Origin: Bacillota bacterium
GTDB lineage: Bacteria; Bacillota; Sulfobacillia; Sulfobacillales; JAIMBI01
Length of the DNA: 32,569 bases
NCBI GenBank assembly: GCA_021820465.1
Contig: JAKADP010000020.1
Location: 1 to 32,569 of the forward strand
Reading direction: 5' to 3'
Shown: positions 6,632-14,370 of the stretch, in pieces
How the letters are laid out: every line of letters begins with the position of its first letter
Position numbering within the stretch: the first letter of the stretch is position 1
Notes under the pieces: generated by a model
The model's database searches: none
What the model was told of the DNA's origin: nothing
What the model saw: the letters and a program-made list of their open reading frames with translations, nothing else
Program-made: the position numbers and the translations under genes

Positions 6632-7858
6632 ATGGCCACATTGACGCCGGAGAGCACCAAAAATGACCGAACGGTGCCCGTGCGCGGCACCTCGGTGGAA
6701 ACCACGAAGACGTTTCGCCCTGACCCGGAGGAGGCGCCCGAGGAGGATCTGCGCGAGGCGGTGCTCCAGCTTGAGCGCGAGGGCGAGTGGATCGTGCAGC
6801 GCGTGCCCGAGCCGTATTATGAAGCCCCCACCAAGTACGGGCGGATGAAGAAGATCCCGTACGAGCGCACGTGGCACCACAAAAGTTGCGGGCAGTGCGG
6901 GCACATCCCCGGGTATTCGACGTCGATTTTTTGGCTGAATCGCGTGCTGGGCTACGACTACTTCGACCCCCGCGACCAAACGTCGTGCACGGCGTGGAAC
7001 TACTACGCCTCCGCGACGTCCAATCAGGCCGCGCAGGCCGCCGTGGCGATGCGCAACTTCGCCGCGGCCTACGAGACCGGATACTTTCCGCTCATCCACT
7101 GCGGCACCAGCTTTGGGCACTACAAAGAAGTCCGGCATGAGCTGGTGCATGACCACGCGCTGCGGCGCCAGGTGCGGTCGATCATTGAGCGGCTGGGGCG
7201 GCCGTTCGTGATGCCGGAGGAGATCGTGCACTACAGCGAGTGGATGTACGCCGTTCGCGACCAGCTCCAAGCACGGGTGGTGCACGACCTCAGCTCCATC
7301 GTGTCGACGGTGCACCCCGCCTGCCACTACTACAAGCTGCAGTCGGGCGACGCCATCTATGACCCGGAAATCTATGGCGGCCAGCGCACGGCGGTGGTGA
7401 CCGGCGTGGTCCAGGCGCTGGGGGCGCAGGTGGCCGACTACTCCACCTGGTACGACTGCTGTGGGTTCGGGTTCCGGCACATCTTGGTGCAGCGGGACTT
7501 CACCCGGTCGTTTGCCACCCTCCGCAAAATCGAGGTCATGAAGGAAGAAGCCAATCCGGACGTGGTGCTGACCCACGACACGGGCTGTGTGACGTCGCTG
7601 GACAAGAGCCAGTTTGCCGCCCAGGCCCACGGGCGCAATGTGGGGGTGCCGGTGATGTCGGAGTCGCAGTTTGCGGCGCTGGCCATGGGGGCCCACCCGT
7701 TTCGCGTGACCCAGCTGCACTGGCACTCCACGGACTACCGGCCGCTTCTGGCCAAGATGGGCATCGATGCCGAGCGGGCGTGGGCCGAGTTTCAAGAGGA
7801 CGTGAAGCAAATCGAGGCAGGCACGATGGACTATCTCACGTGGGAGGCCGTGCTTTAG
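6632..7858 (+). CDS. hdrB1: sHdr complex catalytic subunit HdrB1
   Basis: A 408-residue HdrB-like subunit with CCG-type cysteine motifs, which in methanogen HdrB hold non-cubane [4Fe-4S] clusters at the disulfide site. The second motif is clear: Cys231 (VHPACHYYK), Cys276-Cys277-Gly (DCCGFGFRH) and Cys319 (TGCVTSLDKSQ). The final CxxC is reduced to one cysteine. The N-terminal half has Cys86 and Cys89 (CGQCGHIPGYST), Cys119 (SCTAWNYY) and Cys157 (HCGTSFGHYK), a degenerate first motif. The first ~75 residues are a charged, probably flexible extension. The start is ATG 6632 behind GGGAGG. A GC-rich hairpin can form in the spacer at about 6603-6620. In the sHdr model HdrB1 works with HdrC1 and HdrA. 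Confidence 0.92.
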   Translation: MATLTPESTKNDRTVPVRGTSVETTKTFRPDPEEAPEEDLREAVLQLEREGEWIVQRVPEPYYEAPTKYGRMKKIPYERTWHHKSCGQCGHIPGYSTSIFWLNRVLGYDYFDPRDQTSCTAWNYYASATSNQAAQAAVAMRNFAAAYETGYFPLIHCGTSFGHYKEVRHELVHDHALRRQVRSIIERLGRPFVMPEEIVHYSEWMYAVRDQLQARVVHDLSSIVSTVHPACHYYKLQSGDAIYDPEIYGGQRTAVVTGVVQALGAQVADYSTWYDCCGFGFRHILVQRDFTRSFATLRKIEVMKEEANPDVVLTHDTGCVTSLDKSQFAAQAHGRNVGVPVMSESQFAALAMGAHPFRVTQLHWHSTDYRPLLAKMGIDAERAWAEFQEDVKQIEAGTMDYLTWEAVL

Positions 7859-7874
7859 GCCAGGCAGCACCAGG

Positions 7875-7896
7875 AGCAAAGGAGGAGCAAAGGAGG
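7875..7896 (+). repeat. 11-bp tandem duplication carrying the hdrA ribosome site
   Basis: AGCAAAGGAGG occurs twice in perfect tandem (7875-7885 and 7886-7896), so hdrA has two consecutive Shine-Dalgarno sequences. Only the second is correctly spaced (6 bases) from ATG 7903. It looks like a slippage duplication that may tune translation of the flavoprotein. Confidence 0.85.
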
Positions 7897-7902
7897 CGGG
7901 TT

Positions 7903-8964
7903 ATGGCGATGGCGGATCGCGTGCTGGTGGTGGGGGGAGGACCGGCGGGGCTCGAGGCGGCGCGGGGCATCGCGGACTTAGGGACGCCGGTGTTGCTGGT
8001 GGAGGCCAAAGACACGCTGGGCGGGACACCCTGGGAGTCGTACGCCACGCTCACGCCACACTTGGCGCCGACACGCGAGCTGATGGCGGAGGTCAAGGGA
8101 GCCGTGGAGAGCCATCCCTTGATCGACGTGCGCACCGCGACGCGGGTGGTGGCGAGCGAAGGCGGCGCCGGGAACTTTCAGGTCACGCTGGAGCATGGCG
8201 GCGCGCGGGTCGTCGAGGCGGCGGGCGCCGTCGTGGTGGCCACGGGCTTCCAGCACTTTGACCCGGGCCGCGAAACCCAAATGTATGGGTACTACGAGTA
8301 CGACGACGTCATCACCCTGGTGGACGCCGAGCGCATGATGCAGGCGGGCCAGTTTGTGCGCCCCTCCAATGGCGCGCCACCCCGCTCGGTCGCGTTCATC
8401 CAGTGCGTCGGGTCGCGCGACCGGCGCATCGGCAACCAGTACTGCTCGAAAGTGTGCTGTGGGATTGCGTCCAAGCAGTCCATCGAGGTCAAGCACCTCG
8501 TGCCGGATGCGAAGGTGTTCATCTTCTATATCGACATGCGGATGTACGGGTTCTGGGAGGACCAGCTGTACTGGAAGGCCCAGGAGGAGCACAAGGTCAA
8601 CTACATTCGCGGCATCGTGACGGAGGTGATCAAGAAGGGCGATCAGCTGCTCATCAAGGGCGAGGACACCACCATGGGCCGGCCCGTGGAGGTCCCGATG
8701 GATCTGGTGGTGCTGTCGGTGGGCATGGAGCCGTCGGCGGGCACGCTGGAGATGGCGCGCATCTTCCAAATCCCGCGCGAGCCGCATGGCTTTCTGGCCA
8801 CCGTGGGGGAGCCGCTCGACACGGTGACCACGCCGGTGCCCGGGGTGTTTGTCGCGGGGGCGGCGGCCGGGCCCAAGGACTTGGAGGACACGGTGTCGAT
8901 GGGCGGCGCCGCCGCGATGCGCGCCGTCAGCCTGCTGCGGCGCCTGGCCGCCCAGCCGGCATGA
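7903..8964 (+). CDS. hdrA: sHdr complex flavoprotein HdrA
   Basis: A 353-residue HdrA of the short sHdr type, the FAD-binding core of the complex and its likely electron branching point. The Rossmann motif is VVGGGPAGLEAA near residue 10, followed by the VLLVEAK strand and a second flavin segment VVVATGF. The HdrA signature with clustered cysteines is present as IQCVGSRD then YCSKVCCGIASKQ; these are candidate [4Fe-4S] ligands. The C-terminal PGVFVAGAAAGPKD is the usual FAD-contacting GD-box variant. It lacks the extra ferredoxin domains of methanogen HdrA. The start is ATG 7903; the open frame extends upstream but has no better ribosome site. The stop overlaps the hyp start (ATGA). Confidence 0.94.
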   Translation: MAMADRVLVVGGGPAGLEAARGIADLGTPVLLVEAKDTLGGTPWESYATLTPHLAPTRELMAEVKGAVESHPLIDVRTATRVVASEGGAGNFQVTLEHGGARVVEAAGAVVVATGFQHFDPGRETQMYGYYEYDDVITLVDAERMMQAGQFVRPSNGAPPRSVAFIQCVGSRDRRIGNQYCSKVCCGIASKQSIEVKHLVPDAKVFIFYIDMRMYGFWEDQLYWKAQEEHKVNYIRGIVTEVIKKGDQLLIKGEDTTMGRPVEVPMDLVVLSVGMEPSAGTLEMARIFQIPREPHGFLATVGEPLDTVTTPVPGVFVAGAAAGPKDLEDTVSMGGAAAMRAVSLLRRLAAQPA

Positions 8965-9668
8965 GTCCGGTGGGCGGCCTGGTGGTGGACGGGGAGGCCG
9001 TGCAGGAGTTCCTGGACAAAGCCGAGCCCCTGCTGGAGCCTCCGGTGCAGACCGCGCTGGATGCGGCGCTGCACCGGCGCACCGACCGCGTGCACCGTGA
9101 GGACATCGGGTGGGCGGCCCGGTGGGCGCTGGCCCCGGTATCGCGCCGAGTCAGCCCGGCCGAGCGGCTGCGCTGGCAGCCGGAGCTGGAGCCCATCTGG
9201 GCACTGGCGGCCGCGGGGGACGGCGAGGGGCTGCTGTCGCGGTTGGCCGAGCGGCCCACAGCGCCGGACTGGCTGCTCGATTGGGCCACGTACTGGCTGA
9301 ACATCTACGCACCGGAATGGCCGTGGTGGGGCCGGTGGGTCTATCGCCGAGAGGGCGGGACCGGGGCTCTGCCGCTGGTCACCGGCGATCTAGACGGACT
9401 GCGCGGCGCAGGCCTCGTGGAGGCTTATGCCGCGATCCGGCAGGACGTGCGGTTTCTGGGCTCGGTGCTGGATAGCACGCGGCGCCTGACGGCGGTGTCG
9501 GATGAGCACCGGCCGCTGGTGGCGCTCGGAGCCGTGTATGCGGTGTACATGTTCACCATGGCGGCTTGGAAGCTGACCGAAGAATTCACGCGGGTGTTTC
9601 CCCCGTTCCCCGTGGTGCTGCAGACGTTGTTGGGCGTAAGGCGATGGGAGGCGATGGAGCGTGGCTGA
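8961..9668 (+). CDS. sHdr-associated protein of unknown function (Hyp)
   Basis: A 235-residue protein at the position of the conserved Hyp gene between hdrA and hdrC2 in sHdr clusters. Its function is not known. ATG 8961 overlaps the hdrA stop by four bases. It contains no cysteine, so it cannot ligate an iron-sulfur cluster. The notable feature is a tryptophan-rich stretch with seven Trp between residues 104 and 126 (W104, 108, 112, 120, 122, 123, 126). This may be a protein-protein or membrane-surface contact. A moderately hydrophobic segment near residue 185-200 (VALGAVYAVYMFTMAAWK) could be a buried or membrane-associated helix. Strict conservation of gene order suggests a structural subunit of the complex. 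Confidence 0.88.
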   Translation: MSPVGGLVVDGEAVQEFLDKAEPLLEPPVQTALDAALHRRTDRVHREDIGWAARWALAPVSRRVSPAERLRWQPELEPIWALAAAGDGEGLLSRLAERPTAPDWLLDWATYWLNIYAPEWPWWGRWVYRREGGTGALPLVTGDLDGLRGAGLVEAYAAIRQDVRFLGSVLDSTRRLTAVSDEHRPLVALGAVYAVYMFTMAAWKLTEEFTRVFPPFPVVLQTLLGVRRWEAMERG

Positions 9669-10929
9669 GAAGGCGCAGGCCGTCGAAGGGGAGACGGTGA
9701 TGGTGGACGGCGTGGCATTGGCGCCGCAGTGGAGCCGCATGTTTGAGCCGCGGGCCATCACTGAGTATGACTTGTCGGTGCTGGACGACATCACCGCCAT
9801 CGGCGGCGCCGAGTCCCTGGGGTGGTGCTATCAGTGCGGCAAGTGCACAGCCGTGTGCCCGGTCGACACGGTGGGCGATTACTCGCCGCGCAAGGTGTTT
9901 CGCCGCACACAGCTGGGCGCCTCGCTGCTGGACAGCCCGGACCTCTGGCTGTGCACCACCTGCTCCAACTGCCTGCGCGTGTGTCCCAAAGAGGTCAACA
10001 TGATTCAAATCATGCCGGCCGTGCGCGAGAAGGCGGTGGCGGAGGGCCAGGCACCCCAAGAGTTGCTGTCCGCCTTCGAAAATACGGCGCGCTACGGCAA
10101 TCCCCTAGGGGAGCCCGCCCGCAAGCGGGCCGATTGGGTGAAGCAGGCGGGCGTGCCGGTGCCCATCATGAGCCAGCATCCCGACCCGGTGGAGGTGCTG
10201 TGGTTCGTCGAGTGCTATCCCGCCTACCATCCCCGAGGCCAGGAGGCGTCCGTCGCGCTGGCCCGCATCTTGAGCACCCTCGGCGTGGACTTTGGCATTC
10301 TGGGGCGGGAGGAAAAGTGCTCGGGGGACTCGCAGCGCATGGCGGGCGAGGCGGGGCTCTTTGAGATGCTGGCGGAGCACAACGTGAAAGTGCTGTCGCA
10401 GTACGACTTCCGTGAAATCTTGGTCACCGACCCCCATGCGTACAACGCGCTGCTGCATGAGTACCCGAAGTTTGGCGGCGAGTGGCCCACCCGCCACTAC
10501 ACCCAGTTCCTGGCCCCGCGGATCGGGGAGATGGCGTTCACGCGCGAGCTGCCTTGGCGCGTCACGTTCCACGATCCCTGCTATCTGGGCCGCCACAACG
10601 GTGAATATGAGGCGCCGCGACAGCTGCTGCAAGCCATTCCCGGTCTCCAGCTGGTGGAGATGGGCCGGTGCCGCGAAAACGCCTACTGCTGCGGCGGCGG
10701 GGGCGGCGGCATGTGGATGGACAGCTTTACCGCCCAGTTCACCAGCATGCGCCTGTCCGAAAAGCGGGTGCTGGAAGCTATCGAGTATGGAGCTGAGGTG
10801 CTGGCGGTCACCTGTCCCTATGAAGTGTCGCGGTTTGAGGACGCGGTGAAGTCGACGGGCAACACGGGTCGGCTCCAGGTGATGGACATTGCGGAGCTCC
10901 TGGCCAAATCCCTGGCGCTGGTGGACTGA
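9661..10929 (+). CDS. sHdr complex fused HdrC2-HdrB2 subunit (HdrD-like)
   Basis: A 422-residue polypeptide joining a ferredoxin-type HdrC part to an HdrB part, the HdrD architecture. Two [4Fe-4S] sites are Cys56, 59, 62, 66 and Cys98, 101, 104, 108, both CX2CX2CX3CP. The C-terminal CCG2 motif is complete at its core: Cys307 (HDPCYLGRH), Cys343-Cys344 (CCGGGGGGMWMD) and Cys385 (TCPYEVS). The first CCG motif is degenerate, with Cys185, Cys220 in KCSGD and no terminal CxxC (TDPHAYNALL instead). In the sHdr clusters I know of, hdrC2 and hdrB2 are separate genes. The C-terminal half closely resembles EtfD (16182) of the same locus. GTG 9661 overlaps the hyp stop by eight bases. Confidence 0.91.
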   Translation: MAEKAQAVEGETVMVDGVALAPQWSRMFEPRAITEYDLSVLDDITAIGGAESLGWCYQCGKCTAVCPVDTVGDYSPRKVFRRTQLGASLLDSPDLWLCTTCSNCLRVCPKEVNMIQIMPAVREKAVAEGQAPQELLSAFENTARYGNPLGEPARKRADWVKQAGVPVPIMSQHPDPVEVLWFVECYPAYHPRGQEASVALARILSTLGVDFGILGREEKCSGDSQRMAGEAGLFEMLAEHNVKVLSQYDFREILVTDPHAYNALLHEYPKFGGEWPTRHYTQFLAPRIGEMAFTRELPWRVTFHDPCYLGRHNGEYEAPRQLLQAIPGLQLVEMGRCRENAYCCGGGGGGMWMDSFTAQFTSMRLSEKRVLEAIEYGAEVLAVTCPYEVSRFEDAVKSTGNTGRLQVMDIAELLAKSLALVD

Positions 10930-10964
10930 TTGACCCATGAATTCGACTCGAGGGGGAGGACGTC

Positions 10965-11438
10965 ATGAGCGGAGCCACGGACGGGGGGCACGACGTGAAC
11001 ACCGTGAATGGGTGCCACTTGCCCGCCGACTTGCTGTACTGGCCGGAAAAGCACGTGTGGGTGCGGGGCCCGGACCCCGACGGCGTGGTGGAGGCAGGCC
11101 TCACCGATGTGGCCCAGCACCTGGCCGGCAAAATCGTGGTGGTCAACCTGCGCGCCCTGGGCAAAACCCTCGTTCGCGGGAAAAGTGCCGGGACGCTGGA
11201 GTCAGGCAAGTGGGTGGGAATCATCCCGACCCCCGTGGCCGGCGAAGTGGTCGCTGTCAATGAGGCGCTCAAAGCAGCGCCAGACACGGTCAACCGCGAT
11301 CCCTACGGCGCGGGGTGGCTGATCCGCATCAAGCCCACGGCGTGGGACGTGGATCGCGAGCAACTGGCGGGGGGGCCCGACGGCCTCGCGCGCTATCGCG
11401 AGCTGTTGGAGCGGGACGGAATCCACTGCGCGAGCTAG
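10965..11438 (+). CDS. lbpA1: lipoate-binding protein LbpA, copy 1
   Basis: A 157-residue GcvH-like lipoate-binding protein of the LbpA type, which is tied to sHdr sulfur oxidation rather than glycine cleavage. The lipoylated lysine is Lys82 in LESGKWVG. The hammerhead fold is marked by the early YWPEKHVWVRG segment and the late VNRDPYGAGWLIRI segment. Its C-terminal tail ends in a cysteine four residues from the end (GIHCAS), a feature shared with copy 2. Known LbpA proteins are thought to carry the sulfur or electron-bearing lipoyl group for sHdr. The start is ATG 10965 behind GGGGGAGG. It lies 35 bases after hdrC2-B2 and 16 bases before lbpA2. Confidence 0.94.
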   Translation: MSGATDGGHDVNTVNGCHLPADLLYWPEKHVWVRGPDPDGVVEAGLTDVAQHLAGKIVVVNLRALGKTLVRGKSAGTLESGKWVGIIPTPVAGEVVAVNEALKAAPDTVNRDPYGAGWLIRIKPTAWDVDREQLAGGPDGLARYRELLERDGIHCAS

Positions 11439-11454
11439 AAACGGAGGGGAGGGC

Positions 11455-11916
11455 ATGGCCTTCGTCTTTGCCTGTGAACTGCCCGATCATCTGTGGTACC
11501 GCGTCGACCAGGATGTGTGGCTGGAAGAGCGGCCCGACGGCACCGTGCGGCTCGGCATGACCGATCCCGCGCAGACGCGGGCCGGCAAGCTCCTGTACCT
11601 GCGCGTCCGAGCCAACAAGACGGTGCGCGCGGGCCAGAACGTCGCCACGGTGGAGTCGGGCAAGTGGGTGGGTCCCGTGCCCGCCCCGCTCCCCGGCAAG
11701 GTGGTGGACGCCAACCCGGCGGTGCTGGAGGACCCGTCCCTGGTAAATCGCGACCCCTATGGCGCCGGGTGGCTGCTCTCATTTCGGCCCGACCTGGGCC
11801 GCGAGGCCTGGGCGGCCAGTGGGCTCCAGCACGGACTGGACGCGGTCGATCCGTACCGGGTCAAGCTCCAGGCCGAGGGCCTCACGTGCGTGCGGTGCGC
11901 GGATCCCAGCCCCTGA
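11455..11916 (+). CDS. lbpA2: lipoate-binding protein LbpA, copy 2
   Basis: A 153-residue paralogue of the preceding gene. The lipoyl-lysine is Lys70 in VESGKWVG. It shares the VNRDPYGAGWLL block and a cysteine-containing tail (LTCVRCADPSP) with copy 1 but is otherwise clearly diverged. The two copies are therefore not a recent duplication and may have separate partners or steps. Tandem lbpA copies are known in some sulfur oxidisers. The start is ATG 11455 behind GGAGGGGAGGG. The lipoate ligase that can modify both follows 50 bases downstream. Confidence 0.93.
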   Translation: MAFVFACELPDHLWYRVDQDVWLEERPDGTVRLGMTDPAQTRAGKLLYLRVRANKTVRAGQNVATVESGKWVGPVPAPLPGKVVDANPAVLEDPSLVNRDPYGAGWLLSFRPDLGREAWAASGLQHGLDAVDPYRVKLQAEGLTCVRCADPSP

Positions 11917-11966
11917 TGGCCCAGCCCGCACCCAGCAGAGTCCGATGCCACGAGGAGGAAGGCGTC

Positions 11967-13073
11967 ATGAGGCATGTGGATCTGGGCACGGTGTCTCGGC
12001 CCGTGTCTCAGGCCGTGTATCACGGGGTGGCGCACATGATGGCGGCGGGCGATGAGCCCACCCTCATCACGGTCAGCCCCGATGGGCCATATGTGTGCGT
12101 GGGCTACCATCAGGTGGCGGCTCGGGAGGTCAATCGGGAATACTGCGCCGCTCATGACATTCCGGTGGCCCGCCGCATGGTGGGCGGAGGCGCCGTGCTG
12201 CTGGACCACGACCAGGTGTTTTGGCACCTGATCCTGCCGCGGGGGACCGAGACAGTCCAGTCCGTGTACGACCGATGCCTCGGAGCTCCCGTGGCCGCGT
12301 ACCGCCGCATGGGCATCGCGGCCGAGCACCGGCCCGTCAACGACATTGTCGTCGGCGCGCAGAAGATCGGGGGGACGGGCGCCGTCACGCTGGAGGGGGC
12401 CCTGGCCATCGTGGGCAGCCTGATGTTTGACTTTGACGTCGACACCATGACCCGGGTGCTGGCGCTGCCCTCGGAGAAGTTCCGCGACAAAATGCTCCAC
12501 AGCCTTCGCGACTACATGACGACGATGCGCGCGCAGCTGGGCGACGCGGTGCCCTCTCGCTCGCGGGCCGTGGGTCTGCTCGTGGAGGCGTTCGGGGAGC
12601 ACCTGGGCGAGGCCGTGCACAGCGCCCCCCTCACGCCTTCGGAAGAGGCCGCCACCCGCCACTATGCGGAGCTCCTGTTTGACCCGGCGTTTGTGTATGC
12701 CTACGGGTCCAGCGAGGGCTGGGTGCAGGCAGGCGTCAAAATCCGTGAGGGGGTGCGGCTGTACGAGGGCGTCGCCAAGGCGCCGGGGGGGCTGGTGCGA
12801 GTCATCGTGCGCGAGCGCGACGGCCTCGTGGACGATGTGCTGCTGGCGGGCGACTTCCTCGTCGAGCCCCGTGACGGCTTGGCTTGGGTCGCTCGGGAGC
12901 TCGTGGGCTCGCCCATGTCGCCGGCTGCGTACCTGCCGCGCCTGGAGCGTGCCTGGGCCTCCGTCCATGTGCCGGGCGTCACGGCGGCGGATGTGGGCCG
13001 CGCCTGGGCCAATGCGGTGGCCATCGATCCCACCGAGGTCTTAGAGCCCCATCGGGCGGCGACCGGCCCGTGA
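11967..13073 (+). CDS. lplA: lipoate-protein ligase, LplA type with C-terminal accessory domain
   Basis: A 368-residue ligase that activates lipoate (or octanoate) with ATP and attaches it to a lysine of an acceptor protein, here most likely LbpA1 and LbpA2. The substrate-binding loop is ARRMVGGGAVLLD (RRxxGGGxV) and the catalytic lysine lies in VGAQKIGGTGAV. The C-terminal third (YGSSEGWVQAGVKI, then DGLVDDVLLAGDFL) matches the accessory domain that some organisms encode separately as LplB. The ATG 11967 is preceded by GAGGAGGAAGG; the longer open frame upstream overlaps lbpA2 and is a shadow. The sulfur-type sLpl(AB)/LipS1/LipS2 lipoylation pathway is a candidate context, but no lipS genes are in the window. 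Confidence 0.9.
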   Translation: MRHVDLGTVSRPVSQAVYHGVAHMMAAGDEPTLITVSPDGPYVCVGYHQVAAREVNREYCAAHDIPVARRMVGGGAVLLDHDQVFWHLILPRGTETVQSVYDRCLGAPVAAYRRMGIAAEHRPVNDIVVGAQKIGGTGAVTLEGALAIVGSLMFDFDVDTMTRVLALPSEKFRDKMLHSLRDYMTTMRAQLGDAVPSRSRAVGLLVEAFGEHLGEAVHSAPLTPSEEAATRHYAELLFDPAFVYAYGSSEGWVQAGVKIREGVRLYEGVAKAPGGLVRVIVRERDGLVDDVLLAGDFLVEPRDGLAWVARELVGSPMSPAAYLPRLERAWASVHVPGVTAADVGRAWANAVAIDPTEVLEPHRAATGP

Positions 13074-13113
13074 TGGCCGGGCGGCCCGCCGGATGAGCCG
13101 CAGACACAACAAG

Positions 13114-13135
13114 GGAGACATAAAGGAGACATAAA
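13114..13135 (+). repeat. 11-bp tandem duplication upstream of tusA
   Basis: GGAGACATAAA is perfectly repeated (13114-13124 and 13125-13135). It is followed by GAAGGGAGCGG, which acts as the ribosome site for tusA at 13153. Each repeat contains a GGAG core. Confidence 0.8.
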
Positions 13136-13152
13136 GAAGGGAGCGGATCGCG

Positions 13153-13413
13153 ATGGACCAGGTTCCAGGTGAGGTGCAAACCGCCGAGATCACGGCCCGC
13201 ATTGATGCGAAGGGCTTGGCCTGCCCCATGCCCGTGATCAAGGCCAAGAAGGGAATTACGGGGGTCGAGATTGGCCAGGTGGTGGAGGTGGAGTGCACGG
13301 ACCCGGGGTCCATGGCCGACTTCAAGGCGTTTGCCAACTCCACCGGCCATGAGCTCCTGCTGGCTCAGCAAGATGGGTCGGTGTTTCGGTTTCGCCTTCG
13401 CCGGACCAAGTAG
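13153..13413 (+). CDS. tusA: sulfur carrier protein TusA
   Basis: An 86-residue TusA-family protein, a small cytoplasmic sulfur carrier. The persulfide-carrying residue is Cys24 in the family motif GLACPMPVIK, followed by the DPGSMADFKAF block after the second strand. A ten-residue N-terminal extension precedes the usual core. In sHdr organisms TusA exchanges sulfane sulfur with DsrE proteins and is thought to feed the sHdr complex. It lies between lplA and the second dsrE. The start is ATG 13153 behind GAAGGGAG. Confidence 0.95.
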   Translation: MDQVPGEVQTAEITARIDAKGLACPMPVIKAKKGITGVEIGQVVEVECTDPGSMADFKAFANSTGHELLLAQQDGSVFRFRLRRTK

Positions 13414-13456
13414 GTCGGAGGGAGCTGCCCAGTGAATCAAGGGACGGAGGCAGTCA

Positions 13457-13837
13457 ATGGCTGACGAAGCGAAGAAGTATCTCTACATCCTCACCACCGG
13501 GGTCGAGGCGCCGGAGAGGTCGGCATCCCCGTTCTTTCTGGCCACGACGGCCGCGCTGATGGATGGGGAGGCGCGGATGGTGTTCACCATCACCGCCACC
13601 AGCCTGCTCAAGCGAGGGGCTGCGGAATCGCTCTACATCAAGGGGTATGGCCAGGGATCGACGCTGCAATTTTTCATGGATCAGGCCCGGGAGGCGGGCG
13701 TGGAATTTTACGTCTGCGCGCCGAGCCTGGACCTGAACGACTGCACCTTAGACGACCTGATCGAGGTGTCCGGTGTGGTCGGCGGCACGGCACTCAACGA
13801 AATGGCGGCCGAGGCGGACGTCGTCATCACGTTTTGA
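13457..13837 (+). CDS. DsrE-like sulfurtransferase, second copy
   Basis: A 126-residue DsrE/F-fold protein, distinct from the copy at 5355. The two cysteines are Cys87 and Cys96 in YVCAPSLDLNDC, at the position where DsrE3-type proteins carry their sulfur-binding residues. The N-terminal strand-helix unit (YLYILTTGVEAPERSASPFF) is typical of the fold. It is probably a persulfide donor or acceptor for the adjacent TusA, 43 bases upstream. The start is ATG 13457 behind GGGACGGAGG. Its stop overlaps the next start in a TGATG junction, tying it to the GAF-like gene. Confidence 0.92.
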   Translation: MADEAKKYLYILTTGVEAPERSASPFFLATTAALMDGEARMVFTITATSLLKRGAAESLYIKGYGQGSTLQFFMDQAREAGVEFYVCAPSLDLNDCTLDDLIEVSGVVGGTALNEMAAEADVVITF

Positions 13838-14340
13838 TGCCGGAGCCAGACGTGGCCGCGGCCCTGGCTATCGGGCCCGCGTCTTCCGTCCGCGAGGTGG
13901 CCGAGGCCGCCCAGGTGGTGCTGGACGCTGGGGCTCCCTGGTCCAGCCGGCTCCAGGGGGTGTGCGCTGTCTTGTGGCGGGCGCGGCCGTCCCTGGTGAG
14001 CGCGAGCCTGTATGTGCCAGCCCCGCCGGGCATTCGGCTGGTGCTCGCGGCCCATCAGGGGGGACCCGTGGCGCTCAGCGTGCCGTGGCATGAGGGCTTG
14101 GTGGGCACAGCCGCGGCGGATCGGGTCGTGCAGATTGTTCCCGTGTTGCGCATGTTTCACGGGCACCGCTTGGACAATCCCGCAGGGGAGGCCGCGGTGG
14201 CCGTGCCGGTCACGCGCCACGGCGTGCTGGCCGTCTTCGTCTTGGTGGCGCCCGAGCGCGACGCCTTTACCCCCGTGGAGGTGGAGATGGTGCAGCAGGT
14301 GGCAGACCTCGCCGCTCAGCGCTGGCCGCCTGGCCCGTGA
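13837..14340 (+). CDS. GAF-domain-like protein of unknown function
   Basis: A 167-residue soluble protein translationally coupled (TGATG) to the upstream dsrE. The pattern fits a single GAF domain: an N-terminal helix, then strands VSASLYVPAPPGIRLVLAA, the WHEGLVGTAAADR helix turn, GEAAVAVPVTRHGVLAVFVL and a C-terminal helix with FTPVEVEMVQQVADLAAQ. GAF domains bind small ligands or cofactors and often sense redox state. The protein has one cysteine (residue 43 region, GVCAVLW). It lacks the three-cysteine set of free methionine sulfoxide reductase, so that enzyme is unlikely. No output domain is attached. A sensor or cofactor-binding accessory for the sHdr/Etf machinery is possible, but I cannot assign a function. 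Confidence 0.78.
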   Translation: MPEPDVAAALAIGPASSVREVAEAAQVVLDAGAPWSSRLQGVCAVLWRARPSLVSASLYVPAPPGIRLVLAAHQGGPVALSVPWHEGLVGTAAADRVVQIVPVLRMFHGHRLDNPAGEAAVAVPVTRHGVLAVFVLVAPERDAFTPVEVEMVQQVADLAAQRWPPGP

Positions 14341-14370
14341 GCGGCCAGCAGCCAAAGCCACACGCGCGAG

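Noticed and set aside
6551-7879. 442-codon open frame on the minus strand opposite hdrB1
   Set aside because: hdrB1 on the other strand has clear CCG motifs; the antisense translation resembles no protein.
13837-14340. Free methionine-(R)-sulfoxide reductase
   Set aside because: The size and GAF-like pattern fit, but the catalytic cysteine set of that enzyme is absent.
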